A stretch of DNA of 64,000 nt from DASUPK01 sp963831605 (GCA_963831605.1 CAWHQR010000001.1:1-64000); one strand, 5' to 3'; shown: positions 15,945 to 25,337, counted from the first letter of the stretch. Notes: generated from the letters alone by a model not told the origin. Made by a program: numbers and translations.

Positions 15945-17325
15945 CTAGTAGCCGGTTGCGGTGTGGACCCGCTTGCGCTCGGAGGGGTGCACGCCGCCCT
16001 TCTCCTTGAGAACCTTCGTGGCGTCATCCAGGTCCTCGGCCAGCTTCTCGGCCAGGGAGTAGCCCAGCGTCAGCTTGACCAGCACACGCATCAGCTTGAC
16101 CTTGTCCGCGTTCGGCGGCAGGTGATAGGCCGGGACCATCCAGGCCCGCTTCGCCGCCAGCTGTGAGGCCAGGTCGAACTCGTCGTAGGGCTGTTCCTCG
16201 GCAAGCCGGAAGGCCACCAGCGGCAGCTGCTCACCCTCGCCGACCAGTTCGAACGGACCGATGTCGAGGATCGCCTTGGTGAGCCGGTCGGCGTTCTCCT
16301 TCATCTCGCCCATCAGGTAGCGATAGCCCGCGTGACCGAAGCGGATGAAGTTGAAGTACTGGGCGAGCACCATCGCCGAGCCGGTCGAGAAGTTGAGCGT
16401 GAAGGTGGCGTCGCGCTTTCCCAGGTAGTCCTCGTAGAAGATGAGATCTTCCGGCAAGCAGTCCTTGTCGCGGAAGATCAGCCAGCCGATGCCGGGGTAG
16501 ACGAGCCCGAACTTGTGTCCCGAGGTGTTGATCGACTTGACCTGCTCGAGCCGGAAGTCCCACTCCGAGTCGGGGTAGACGAAGGGCCAGACGAAGCCGC
16601 CGCTCGCCCCGTCGACGTGCAGCGGGATGTCCATCCCCTTCTCCTCCTTGACCTGCACGAGGAGCTTGTTGATCCCGACGATGTCGTCGGCATGCCCTGT
16701 GAAGGTCGTCCCCAGGACGGCTGCGACACCGATCGTGTTCTCGTCGATGTGCGGCTCGATGTCCTCCGGCCCGATCACGATCTTGTTCTCCTGCAGGGGC
16801 ACGATCCGCGGCTCGACGTCGAAGTAGCGGCAGAACTTCTCCCAGACGACGTGCACGTCCCCGCCGAAGATCAGGTTGGGCTTGCTCGTGTCCTTCTTCG
16901 CCGCCTCCTGGCGGGCCCGCCATTTCCACTTCATCGCCAGGGCGCCGAGCATGATCGCCTCCGATGAGCCCTGCGTCCGGGCGCCGATCGTTTCTCCCGG
17001 GAGCGTTGAAGAGGTGGGCGAGCATGCGGATGCAGCGCTGCTCGATCTCGGCGGTCTGCGGATACTCGGCGTGGTCGATGAAGTTGCGATAGAGGTTCTT
17101 GGCGATCAGGAGGTCGACGTCCGGCCCCATCCAGGTGGTGACGAACGTGGCGAGGTTCTTCTCCGGATCGCCGTCGAGCAGCAGCTCCTGATCGATCAGC
17201 AGATGAGCGTCGGCGGCGTCCATCGGCCCGTCGGGAATCTTGTGGTCCGGCGCGGGCTCGGTGATGAATCGCGCCCGGTTGAAGCCTGCGCCCCTGGCGT
17301 TGGGATGCTTCTCTCTCTTCGCCAC
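15945..17325 (-). CDS. gadB: Glutamate decarboxylase, interrupted by a frameshift
   Basis: A PLP-dependent group II decarboxylase of about 460 residues. The N-terminal part (from GTG 17325; ITEPAPDHKIPDGPMDA...YPQTAEIEQRCIRMLAHLFN) lies in one frame. The rest (SSEAIMLGALAMKWKWR through the PLP-lysine motif INTSGHKFGLVYPG to the C-terminus) lies in another. The break is at about 16996-17000, beside a CCCGGG run. Removing one base restores ...FNAPGETIGARTQGSSEAIM, the standard GAD sequence. The enzyme converts glutamate to GABA and consumes a proton, usually for acid resistance. The indel is more likely a sequence error than gene decay, because both halves are otherwise perfectly conserved. Confidence 0.85.
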
Positions 17326-17364
17326 GGACGCGACACTACTCTCCCGGGTGGGTCGGCAGCAACC

Positions 17365-18227
17365 ATGGCTGACGAGCGTCCTCCATCCAATCCGCTGCAG
17401 CGAGTGACCGCGCCCTTCGCGCGGGCCGGGCTGCGGGGCGCGCGGGACTGGCGCGCCACTGGGTCTCGACCGCGCTGTGGACCGCGGAGTCGAGCGCGCG
17501 CTCGACAGCGACACGGCGGCGAAGGCGACCGAGCGGCTCCTCAAGACCGATACGGCCAACCAAGTCTGGGACAAGGTGCTCGAGAGCGACGAGGCCCAGA
17601 AGCTGGTCAAGCGGGTCGCCGATGCGCCGGAGATTCGCGAGGCGATCGCCAGCCAGGGCATCGGCGTCCTCGAGGACCTCCGTCGCGGTGTGCGCAGCGC
17701 CGCCCGCCGGTTCGACACGGTGGTCGAGAACGGGGCGCGCCGTGTGCTTCGGAAGCCAGCAGCGGGAGCGCCGCCCGATCTTCGCCGGAGCATTCAGCCG
17801 CGCTCCTGGCACTGGCGATCGACGCGGGCGTCGTCTACGGCACGCTTCTGCTGATCTCCGCCGCGATCGCCTTCCTGATCTCGATCTTCGAACCCGGGGA
17901 TCAGACGGCCGGAGCCTTCGTGTTGGCTCTCGGCGCAACCATTTGGGCTGCTGATCGCCTCGCTGTACCTCCTGATTCTTCTGGTCAGGCGCGGGGCGAA
18001 CGGTGGGGATGTCGTTCGTCGCGATCCGGATGTTGTCCGACGACGGAAGCGAGGTCAGGCCGGGACAGGCGTTTCGCCGGCTGATCTGGCTCGTGCTGGC
18101 GGCACTGCCCCTCTTCCTCGGTTACTGGGGCGTCCTCTTCGAGGGCGAGCGCCGGGGATGGCCCGACCGCCGCGCGCACACCGTCGTCTGCTACGCAGAC
18201 CCGGAGCTGGACAAGGAGCTCGCCTAG
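17365..18227 (+). pseudogene. RDD-family membrane protein broken by several frameshifts
   Basis: The parts, read across successive frames, are an N-terminus from ATG 17365 (ADERPPSNPLQRVTAPFARAG), a helical segment (DSDTAAKATERLLKTDTANQ), a transmembrane part (LLALAIDAGVVYGTLLLIS), a second one (LLIASLYLLILLV), and the RDD-like end (GRTVGMSFVAIRML, RPGQAFRRLIWLVLAALPLF). Each junction is displaced by one base in the same direction, near 17461, 17755-17790, 17947 and 17990. Together they give the layout of an RDD-domain protein with a helical N-terminal extension. Its stop interlocks with the convergent TetR stop at CTAG. So many shifts could mean decay, but the uniform +1 direction suggests poor sequence. 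Confidence 0.7.
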
Positions 18228-18845
18228 GCCGCTGGGACAGGTTCGCGCGAGTTCGCCGCCGCTACCAGTCCGATCATCAGCTCGACCGCTTCGTCGTCGT
18301 CGAGGCCGTGTTCTCGGGCGAGCGAGCGCCAGGTCGAGAAGTCGAGTGCATGGCCGATCGCGGCCAGCGTGCGCTGGCGCGCGCGACCTCTCAACGCCGC
18401 GCCCGGCCAGGAGGATCTCGCCGGCAGCGGCCATGAACTCGTGGAAGCTCCGGAAGTGCCGCCTGACGTTCTCGTTCGTCGCCTCGTCGCGGATCAGGTT
18501 CTCCATCATCGGCTCGGTTCGCCGCCAGTAGGCGTAGAGCTCCTCGAGCGCGGTGCGCAGGCGCTCGTCCGGGTCGTCGATCGCGGCCCAGGCGCCCAGA
18601 TCGGGCGGAGGGTTCTCCGCCATCCAATGCCCGGTGCAGGCCTCGAACAGCGCGGCCTCGTCCGGGAAGTGGCGGTAGAGCGTCGAGCGCCGAACGCCGG
18701 CCCGATCGGCCACCGCGCTCATCGAGGTGCGGGAGGGACCGACCGTCCCATGAAGCTCGACGGCGCTCTCGGTGATCCGTCGCCGCGTCTCCTCCTCGAG
18801 CTCGGCTCTGCGCTTCTTTCGGTATGTACGTTTTTGGTCGGACAT
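18224..18845 (-). CDS. TetR family regulator, interrupted by a frameshift
   Basis: It starts at ATG 18845 (MSDQKRTYRKKRRAELEEET) and has a standard helix-turn-helix (TSMSAVADRAGVRRSTLYRHFPDEAALFEA). After EILLAGR the frame breaks at about 18394-18405. In the next frame the protein continues naturally as ALRGRARQRTLAAIGHALD...WRSLAREHGLDDDEAVELMIGLVAAA and stops at 18224. The length of 622 bases fits exactly one extra base. It is divergent from a cupin gene across a region with a consensus promoter and is probably its regulator. Confidence 0.82.
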
Positions 18846-18861
18846 ATCTGTTCGATGAATC

Positions 18862-18890
18862 TTGACAGATCGCTCGGACCTGTGTATATA
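18862..18890 (+). promoter_or_regulatory. Consensus promoter for the cupin gene
   Basis: A perfect -35 box TTGACA (18862-18867) is separated by 17 bases from TATATA (18885-18890); TATATT at 18887-18892 is a 19-base alternative. Such a sigma-70 consensus is rare in DNA this GC-rich. It lies 39 bases before the cupin ATG and overlaps the region where the divergent TetR would bind. Confidence 0.6.
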
Positions 18891-18928
18891 TTCGCGCGAC
18901 AATGCTGTCTCACGAAAAGGAGAAGGAC

Positions 18929-19435
18929 ATGGAGGCGACAAAGGCGAAGGTTGTTGGACCGAAGGACGGGGAGTCCGGCTTCCTGGGAAGCATCGGCGTC
19001 CGTTTCATGATCGACGGCGAGGAGACCGACCGCGGCTTCTCTCTGGTCGAGCATCCGATGTCGCCGCGCGCGCTCGCGGCCCCGCTGCACAGGCACAACC
19101 GAGAGGACGAATACACCTACGTCCTGGAGGGCAAGGTCGGGGCCCTGCTCGGCGATGAGGTCCTGGTCGCTGAGGTCGGCGACCTGGTCTTCAAGCCGCG
19201 CGGCCAGTGGCACACCTTCTGGAACGCGGGGGACACTCCGGCGAGGATCCTGGAGGTCATCGCGCCGGCCGGCTTCGAGCATTTCTTCGTGGAGCTCTCG
19301 GAGATGGGTGGGGCACTGAAGGCCGAGCCGGAGGAGCTGGCCGCCCTCTGCGAGCGCTACGGCCTCGACATGGAGCCCGACAGCGTCCCGGGGCTGCTGG
19401 AGCGCTTCGACCTGGTGATCGGCGAGCCCCTCTAG
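18929..19435 (+). CDS. Cupin-domain protein
   Basis: A 168-residue single-domain cupin. Motif 1 reads PLHRHNREDEYTYVLEG (His, His, Glu metal ligands) and motif 2 ends in RGQWHTFWN (fourth ligand His). This composition is typical of small metal-dependent cupins such as quercetinase-like or sugar-binding proteins; the substrate is unknown. I start at ATG 18929 because AAAGGAG (18916-18922) precedes it by six bases; the in-frame ATG at 18902 lacks a ribosome site. A strong promoter lies just upstream, and the divergent TetR probably represses it. Confidence 0.88.
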   Translation: MEATKAKVVGPKDGESGFLGSIGVRFMIDGEETDRGFSLVEHPMSPRALAAPLHRHNREDEYTYVLEGKVGALLGDEVLVAEVGDLVFKPRGQWHTFWNAGDTPARILEVIAPAGFEHFFVELSEMGGALKAEPEELAALCERYGLDMEPDSVPGLLERFDLVIGEPL

Positions 19436-19731
19436 GGCTCGTCGAGCGCCTCGTTCGCCTCGGACCACTTGCCGGGCGGTACGCGCAGGGCGATGTCTCC
19501 CCGCCCGTACTCGTTCAGCGGGTGGTCCGAGGTGATCACGGCCTCGTGCCCGGCGTCGGTGAGCTGCTGGCGCCAGGCGCGGGCGGTCTCGAGGTCGTCG
19601 AAGTCACGGACGACTTCCCAGTCGTCGTAGCCGGCGTCGCCGACCTTGAGCTCGGCGAGGCCGTCGGGGTGGAGCGAATCCCCCGCCACGCCGAAGAGCT
19701 CCCGGAACTTGTCTCCGATTCCCACGGCCAC
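19432..19731 (-). CDS. Small DUF2007-like protein
   Basis: A 99-residue acidic protein from GTG 19731. The central segment (DDWEVVRDFDDLETARAWRQQLTDAGHEAVI) has the strand-helix-strand pattern of DUF2007-like putative signal-transducing proteins, but the match is weak and the function unknown. Its stop interlocks with the convergent cupin stop at CTAG. The SDR gene lies 11 bases upstream on the same strand, so they may share a transcript. Confidence 0.6.
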   Translation of the reverse strand: MAVGIGDKFRELFGVAGDSLHPDGLAELKVGDAGYDDWEVVRDFDDLETARAWRQQLTDAGHEAVITSDHPLNEYGRGDIALRVPPGKWSEANEALDEP

Positions 19732-19742
19732 GGCGGCCCAGG

Positions 19743-20558
19743 CTACGCGGTGGCGCTGACGCCCGTGAGCTCCTCCGAGAGCTCACGAAGCCGGCGGCGG
19801 GCCTCGGGATCCTCCGCCTGCGGGTGCGGGGCCGACTCGCTGGTCCCATCGAAGTAGTGCCCGTTCACGCCGTCCACCTCGGGGGACGTGATCAGCCGCA
19901 TGGTCGCGGCGATGCCGTCCTCCAGGGGCGTCACCGGCTCGACGCCTGCCCTGCGAACCATGTTCGTCGGCATGTAGGTGCCGGGGTGGAGGCAGTTGGC
20001 GGTGACGCCGGAGCCTTCGAGTTCCTCGGCGAGGTCGAAGGTGAACATGACCAGTGCCAGCTTGCTCTGGCAATAGGCCTGAACGCCGCTGTAGGAGTCC
20101 TCGAGCATCACGTCGTCGAAGTCGATCGGCGCCTGGCCGGCGGAGCTGACGTTGACGATCCGCGCCGGCGCCGAGCCCTGGATCAGGGGAAGAAGCCGCG
20201 TCGTCAACAGGAACGGCGCGAGGTAGTTGACCTGGAAGGTGAGCTCGTAGCCGTCGTCGCTCTCCTCGCGAGGTCCCGCGGTTCCGATCCCCGCGTTGTT
20301 GACGAGCACGTCGATGCGGTCCTCTTCCAGCAGCGAATCGGCGAGGTCGCGGACCTCGTCGAGAGACCTGAAGTGAGCGAGCATGAACTCGACCTTGCCC
20401 GTGGCCGTCGGCTCCAGTTCCTGGAGAAGTGCCTCGCCCTTCTCAGGATCGCGGCCGTGCAGGATCAGGTGGGCACCGGTCGGCGCAAGCTCCGTCGCCA
20501 GTCCCTTGCCGAGGCCATCCGTCGCCCCCGTGATGACGATCGTCCGCTGATCAGCCAC
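19743..20558 (-). CDS. SDR family NAD(P)-dependent oxidoreductase
   Basis: A 271-residue short-chain dehydrogenase of the retinol-dehydrogenase-like type. The cofactor motif is TGATDGLGKG, an Arg in HGRDPEKG suggests NADP preference, and NNAG, the catalytic Ser (VNVSSAGQ) and YCQSK follow. The substrate is unknown. It starts at GTG 20558, eight bases after the cyclophilin stop, so cyclophilin, SDR and the DUF2007-like gene may form one operon. Confidence 0.87.
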   Translation of the reverse strand: MADQRTIVITGATDGLGKGLATELAPTGAHLILHGRDPEKGEALLQELEPTATGKVEFMLAHFRSLDEVRDLADSLLEEDRIDVLVNNAGIGTAGPREESDDGYELTFQVNYLAPFLLTTRLLPLIQGSAPARIVNVSSAGQAPIDFDDVMLEDSYSGVQAYCQSKLALVMFTFDLAEELEGSGVTANCLHPGTYMPTNMVRRAGVEPVTPLEDGIAATMRLITSPEVDGVNGHYFDGTSESAPHPQAEDPEARRRLRELSEELTGVSATA

Positions 20559-20566
20559 GGTTCCCG

Positions 20567-21025
20567 CTAATCGCTGAGCTCGACGCTCTCGATGACCTGC
20601 GGCTCGGCCGGCCTGTCGCCGGGGCCGGTTTCGGTGCCCTCGATCGCGTCGACCGTGTCCATGCCGTCAGTGACCTCGCCGAAGACCGTGTGCTTGCCGT
20701 CCAGCCAGGGGGCGGCATCGGTCGTGACGATGAAGAACTGTGAGCCGTTGGTGTTGGGCCCGGCGTTGGCCATCGCCAGCGCACCTCGGACGATCTTGTG
20801 GTCGTTGAATTCGTCCTCGAACGTGTAGCCGGGGCCGCCGGTGCCGGTGCCCTCCGGGCAGCCGCCCTGGACCATGAAGTCCTTGATCACGCGGTGGAAG
20901 ATCAACCCGTCGTAGAAGCCGTCGCCGGCGAGCTTGCGGAAGTTCTCGACCGTCTTGGGCGCATCGTCATCGAAGAACTGGACGGTGATCGGCCCGGCGT
21001 TGGTGTGGAGAGTGGCTTGGGACAT
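20567..21025 (-). CDS. Cyclophilin-type peptidyl-prolyl isomerase
   Basis: A 152-residue cytoplasmic cyclophilin without a signal peptide. The catalytic block FHRVIKDFMVQGGCPEGTG carries the active-site Arg. The GSQFFIV segment and the Trp in APWLDGKHTVFGEV are the usual proline-pocket positions. It catalyses cis-trans isomerisation of Xaa-Pro bonds during folding. The start is ATG 21025, and the gene follows zwf after 15 bases on the same strand. Confidence 0.93.
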   Translation of the reverse strand: MSQATLHTNAGPITVQFFDDDAPKTVENFRKLAGDGFYDGLIFHRVIKDFMVQGGCPEGTGTGGPGYTFEDEFNDHKIVRGALAMANAGPNTNGSQFFIVTTDAAPWLDGKHTVFGEVTDGMDTVDAIEGTETGPGDRPAEPQVIESVELSD

Positions 21026-21040
21026 CTGCAGGGACCCTAG

Positions 21041-22496
21041 CTAACCGGCCCCGACGGCCTCGAGCGCCCGGTCGGGGAGCCACGGCCTGCGCCAGCCGCC
21101 GTAGCCGTGCAGCAGGTTCGAGGCGCCCTCGGGTCCCCAGCTGCCCTCGCGGTAGGGCTCGAGCGCGGGGGCGTCGTCGAGCAGCGGCTGAACGATCCGC
21201 CAGCTCTCGAGGACCATGTCCTCTCGCGCGAAGCGCTGCTGGTTCCCGACGAGGGCATCCGCAAACAGGCGCTCGTACGGGCCGGGCTGGTCGCCGAACT
21301 GCTGCTGGAAGAGGAGATCGAGGTGGACGCGACGGAGCGCCTCCTGGCCGGTCTGCTTGGCCTCGAGCAGGATGCTGGTCCCTGGATCGGGGTCGATGCG
21401 GATGACGATCTCGTCGCTGCTCCGGAGTGGGACCATCCGCCGATCCCGATGCGCGGCGGGTTCTGCAGGATCACTCGGACCTCGGTGACTCTCTCGGCGA
21501 GCTCCTTGCCGGCTCGAATGAAGAACGGGACGCCGGACCAGCGCCAGTTCTGGATCTCGAGTCGAAGCGCGACGAACGTCTCCGTTTGGGACTTCGAGTC
21601 GACGCCCTCGACCTCGCGATAGCCCTCGTACTGGCCGCGAACGTAGCGGTTCGGGTTGATGTCGGGAATCGCCCTGAAGAGGTCGAGTTTGGCGTCGCGG
21701 ATCGGATCCGGGTCCGCCCCTGCCGAGGGCGGCTCCATCGCGACCAGCGCCAGGGTCTGAAGCAGATGGTTCTGTACCACGTCCCGCAGACAACCGACGG
21801 GGTCATAGAAGCCGCCACGGTCGTCCACGCCGAAGTCCTCGGCCATTGTGATCTGCACCGACTCCACGTAGCGGCGATTCCAGATGGGCTCCAGCAGCGC
21901 GTTCGCGAAGCGCAGGTAGGTGATGTCCTGCACGGGCTCCTTGCCGAGGAAGTGGTCGATCCGGTAGATCTGGTCCTCATCCAGGACCTCGTGGATCTGG
22001 TCGTTCAGCTCGATCGCCGACTGCAGGTCGTGGCCGAACGGCTTCTCGATCACCACCCGGGCGCCCTCTGGTCATGTCCGCCTTGCCGAGGTGCTGGACC
22101 ACCGTCGCGAACAGCGAAGGCGGGGTCTCCAGGTAGAAGACGGGATGCTCGAAGGATGAGATCTTCTCCTTGATGCGCTTGTAGGTGGCGTCCTCGGTGT
22201 AATCCCCCTCGATGTAGGTGAGCAGCTCGGTGAACCGTTTGAAGGCGCCCTCGTCGACCTCCTCGCCCTTCGGTTTGGCACGTCCCTCGACCGCTTCGCG
22301 GGTGTGCTGATGGAGGTCCTCGTCGGACCACTCGTTGCGCCCGACGCCGAACACGGGTACCTGGAGCGTGTCGTTCGCAACCAGGTCGTACAGCGCCTTG
22401 AGGGTCATCTTCTTCGCCAGATCGCCGGTGATCCCGAAGATCACAAGGGCGTCGGCGGGTGGACCAAACTTCTTGCCGTGCAGATGCCTGTGCCAC
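21041..22496 (-). CDS. zwf: Glucose-6-phosphate 1-dehydrogenase, copy 1, frameshifted
   Basis: This is the full length of G6PD, converting glucose-6-phosphate to 6-phosphogluconolactone, but spread over several frames. The cofactor motif is VIFGITGDLAKK, the substrate-binding motif IDHFLGKEPVQD, and the C-terminus is conserved (YERLFADALVGNQQRF). Breaks occur at about 22058-22066 (TRG to ARVVIEKPFG) and 21436-21442 (RIGIG to VPLRSSDEIVIRIDP). A third near the start would join a GTG at 22496 (MAQASA) to GKKFGPPADALVIFG. It diverges from gnd, and pgl follows gnd, so the oxidative pentose phosphate branch is clustered. A second zwf lies at 40956. I interpret the breaks as sequence indels. Confidence 0.85.
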
Positions 22497-22555
22497 GTTC
22501 GGGAACCTACTGGACCGGCATAGGATGCTCGCGACAAGCGAAGGAGGAGAGACGG

Positions 22556-23575
22556 ATGGCTCAGCTCGGAATGGTCGGTCTCGGCAGGATGGGAGCGAAC
22601 CTCGTGCGGCGGCTCATGCGCGATGGCCACGACTGCGTCGTCTACGACGTCAACCCGGACGCGATCAAGACCCTCGAGGGTGAGGGAGCCACGGGCGCCT
22701 CGTCGGCGAAGGAGCTGGCCGAGAAGCTCGAAGCGCCACGGGCCGTCTGGATCATGGTCCCGGCCGGCGATATCACCGAGAGCTCGGTCAAGGAGGTCGC
22801 CGAGGTCCTCGACAAGGGCGACGCGATCATCGACGGCGGCAACTCCTATTACCGCGACGACATCCGCCGGGCGAAGATGGTGGGGGAGAAGGGCATCGAC
22901 TACATCGACTGCGGGACCAGCGGAGGCGTCTTCGGCCTCGACCGCGGCTTCTGCCTGATGATCGGCGGCCCGGACGCGGCGGTGGAGCGACTGGACCCGA
23001 TCTTCAAGACCATCGCGCCCGGGGTCGAGTCGGCCGAGCGGACGCCGGGCCGCAGCGGCGACCCCGACACCGCCGAGAACGGCTACCTGCACTGCGGGCC
23101 GAACGGAGCCGGCCACTTCGTGAAGATGGTCCACAACGGGATCGAGTACGGCGTGATGGCCGCGTACGCCGAGGGGCTCAACATCCTGAAGAACGCCAAC
23201 GCCGGGAAGGTCGAGCGTGAGATGGACGCCGAGACCGCGCCGCTCGAGAACCCCGAGTACTACCAGTACGACCTCGATATCCCGCAGGTCACCGAGGTCT
23301 GGCGCCGTGGGAGCGTGGTCGGATCCTGGCTGCTTGACCTGACCGCCGCGTCATTCCAGGAGTCGCCGGACCTCTCCGACTTCGCGGGCCGGGTCTCCGA
23401 CTCGGGCGAGGGCCGCTGGACATCGATCGCGGCGATCGAGGAGGGCGTGCCGGCCGGCGTGCTCACCACGGCGCTCTATGAGCGCTTCGCCTCGCGCAAC
23501 CTCGACGACTTCGCCGACAAGGTCCTCTCGGCGATGCGCTACCAGTTCGGCGGGCACAAGGAGAAGCCGTCATGA
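22556..23575 (+). CDS. gnd: 6-phosphogluconate dehydrogenase (decarboxylating, short GndA type)
   Basis: A 339-residue 6PGDH of the short type found in many bacteria. The N-terminal Rossmann motif is MVGLGRMGANLVRR. The substrate-binding block is IDGGNSYYRDDIRR, the catalytic region is CGTSGGVFGLDRGFCLMIGG, and HFVKMVHNGIEYG provides the Lys and Asn of the active site. It oxidatively decarboxylates 6-phosphogluconate to ribulose-5-phosphate. The GAAGGAGGA ribosome site is strong. Its stop overlaps the ATG of pgl (ATGA). Confidence 0.94.
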   Translation: MAQLGMVGLGRMGANLVRRLMRDGHDCVVYDVNPDAIKTLEGEGATGASSAKELAEKLEAPRAVWIMVPAGDITESSVKEVAEVLDKGDAIIDGGNSYYRDDIRRAKMVGEKGIDYIDCGTSGGVFGLDRGFCLMIGGPDAAVERLDPIFKTIAPGVESAERTPGRSGDPDTAENGYLHCGPNGAGHFVKMVHNGIEYGVMAAYAEGLNILKNANAGKVEREMDAETAPLENPEYYQYDLDIPQVTEVWRRGSVVGSWLLDLTAASFQESPDLSDFAGRVSDSGEGRWTSIAAIEEGVPAGVLTTALYERFASRNLDDFADKVLSAMRYQFGGHKEKPS

Positions 23576-24249
23576 GCGCCCACAAGCTGGAGGTGTTCGC
23601 GACGGAAGAGGAGGTCCACCAACGCGGCGCCGAGCTGCTCGCCGAGGCCGCCAAGGCGGCGGTCGCTGATCGGGGCCGCGCGGAGCTGGCGCTGAGCGGC
23701 GGTACCGACCCGTGGCCGATGTTCTCCCAGCTCGAGGACCTATTCGGCGACTGGGACAAGACGGCGGTCTACCAGGTGGATGAGCGAGTCGGTCCTCCGG
23801 GGTCTGATGAGCGGAACCTGACCCATCTGATCGAGAGCCTCTCGATCGGTGCCCAGGGCAGCATCAAGCCGATGCCGGTGAACGACGATGATCTCGACGC
23901 CGCCGCCGCGCGCTACGCGGAGTCGCTCCCAGAGCGGCTCGACATCGCCCACCTCGGCATCGGGCCGGACGGGCATACGGCGTCGCTGGTCCCCGGGGAT
24001 CCCGTGCTCGAGGTCACCGACAAGCGTGTCGCGGTGACTTCGGGCGAGTACCAGGGAGTGCGCCGGATGACGCTCACCTACCCCGAGATCGAGAGCGTCC
24101 GCAGCCTGCTCTGGGTCGTCACAGGCGACTCGAAGGTCGATGCCCTGCAGAAGCTGATCGCGCAGGACCCCTCGACGACTTCCGGCCGGATGCGGCCCAG
24201 CGGGGACTCGCTGATCCTGGCGGACCGCGCCGCCGCGCCCGACGCCTAG
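23572..24249 (+). CDS. pgl: 6-phosphogluconolactonase
   Basis: A 225-residue sugar-lactone hydrolase of the GlcN6P-isomerase/6PGL family. Diagnostic segments are LALSGGTDP at residue 45 (phosphate loop), YQVDERVGPPGSDERN with the acidic pair, and HLGIGPDGHTASLVPG with the catalytic His. It hydrolyses 6-phosphogluconolactone, the step between zwf and gnd. Coupled to gnd by a 4-nt overlap. Its stop interlocks with the convergent DUF899 stop at CTAG. Confidence 0.93.
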   Translation: MSAHKLEVFATEEEVHQRGAELLAEAAKAAVADRGRAELALSGGTDPWPMFSQLEDLFGDWDKTAVYQVDERVGPPGSDERNLTHLIESLSIGAQGSIKPMPVNDDDLDAAAARYAESLPERLDIAHLGIGPDGHTASLVPGDPVLEVTDKRVAVTSGEYQGVRRMTLTYPEIESVRSLLWVVTGDSKVDALQKLIAQDPSTTSGRMRPSGDSLILADRAAAPDA

Positions 24250-24974
24250 TACTCGTCGTGGTACCTGATCCAGAGCGGCTCGTCGGGCGGCTCGTTCCGG
24301 CCGGCCGGAGTCCGGTCGAGCAGGGAGTAGTAGGACATCGCCGGTACCTCCAGGCCGCGCGCCGTGCTCATGTAGGTCCCGTAGACGTCCCCGTCATCGA
24401 GCGCGAAGACACTCAGCCCCGGGCCCTCGGCCACGTAGCCGGCGGCGTCGGTCCCACACATCTCCGCGTTCTGGGTGACGGTCAGCGGGATCTTGCCGCT
24501 CTCGAGGAATGGCTTGAGCTCCTCTTCGGTGTGGAAGTAGCCGAGGTCCCGGTGGAAGTCGGTCTCGGCCGAGACCCAGTCGAACTCCCAGCCCATCCGG
24601 TCACGGAAGGCGAGCAGCTTCTCGAGCGGACCGCGTGAGGAGCAGATCAGGGTCGTGTCGCGGGCGGCCAGGTGGGCCACCTGACCGGTGAGGCTGTCGG
24701 CGATCGAGGAGCAGACGGGACAGCCGGTCTCGTAGGTCGGACCGAACATGAAGTGGTAGATGATCAGCTGCGAGCGGCCGTCGAAGAGGTCGGCCAGGGA
24801 CTTGGTCCCATCCCTGGTCTCGAAGCTGTAGTCCCTCGCGACCTTCACCCACGGCTGCGCCTGCCGCTTCTTCGTCAGCTCATCTGCGCGGCGGGTGAGC
24901 TCCTTCTCCTCGGCGAGCAGTGCCTCGTGCTCGGCGCGCCACTCTTCCCGATTCACAACTCTGTGGTCCGGCAT
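24246..24974 (-). CDS. DUF899 family thioredoxin-like protein
   Basis: A 242-residue DUF899 protein. The N-terminal helical part (VVNREEWRAEHEALLAEEKELTRR) leads to a thioredoxin-like fold with FMFGPTYETGCPVCSSIADSL, including a CPVC pair where thioredoxins carry CxxC. The C-terminus (SVFALDDGDVYGTYMSTARG) is also typical. A redox role is likely, with the substrate unknown. The start is ATG 24974 behind an AGGAGGA ribosome site. It is divergent from an ArsR regulator that overlaps its promoter. Confidence 0.88.
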   Translation of the reverse strand: MPDHRVVNREEWRAEHEALLAEEKELTRRADELTKKRQAQPWVKVARDYSFETRDGTKSLADLFDGRSQLIIYHFMFGPTYETGCPVCSSIADSLTGQVAHLAARDTTLICSSRGPLEKLLAFRDRMGWEFDWVSAETDFHRDLGYFHTEEELKPFLESGKIPLTVTQNAEMCGTDAAGYVAEGPGLSVFALDDGDVYGTYMSTARGLEVPAMSYYSLLDRTPAGRNEPPDEPLWIRYHDEY

Positions 24975-25016
24975 CACGGTCCTCCTGTGTTCGTTCGACG
25001 TTCTTGTCCGTATATA

Positions 25017-25034
25017 GTTAGCACAATGGCTAAC
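25017..25034. promoter_or_regulatory. Operator overlapping the ArsR start codon
   Basis: GTTAGC and GCTAAC are perfect 6-base arms around ACAATG, so the ArsR start codon (25026-25028) lies in the spacer. A TATATA stretch at 25011-25016 just before it could be the -10 box of a nearly leaderless message. Autorepression by the ArsR protein is likely. Confidence 0.6.
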
Positions 25035-25337
25035 GATGTGTTCAGAGCGCTCGCGCATCCGCTCCGCCGCGACATCGTCGAGCGCCTCAGCGGTGGCACG
25101 GCCACGGTCGGCGAGGTGACCAGGGACTTCGGCGTCTCGAAGCCGACCATATCGAGGCACCTGAAGATGCTCGAGGAGGCCGGCGTGGTCACCCGGGTGA
25201 TCGACGGCCGCAACCATCGCCTGGCCCTGCGACCGGAGACGCTCGCCGAGACCTCCGATTGGATAGACATCCAACGCGCTCGCTGGGAGCGGCTCTTCGA
25301 CGTCGTCGGCGAGTACCTCGAGGAGAGAAAGGAGTGA
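25026..25337 (+). CDS. ArsR-family winged-helix regulator
   Basis: A 103-residue winged-helix repressor: DVFRALAHPLRRDIVERLSGGTATVGEVTRDFGVSKPTISRHLKMLEEAGVV. The usual metal-binding Cys residues are missing, so it belongs to the SRPBCC-linked (AHSA1-type) ArsR group rather than to metal sensors. The following gene is indeed an AHSA1 protein three bases downstream. The start codon lies inside a palindrome, and no Shine-Dalgarno sequence is evident, so the mRNA may be leaderless. Confidence 0.9.
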   Translation: MANDVFRALAHPLRRDIVERLSGGTATVGEVTRDFGVSKPTISRHLKMLEEAGVVTRVIDGRNHRLALRPETLAETSDWIDIQRARWERLFDVVGEYLEERKE

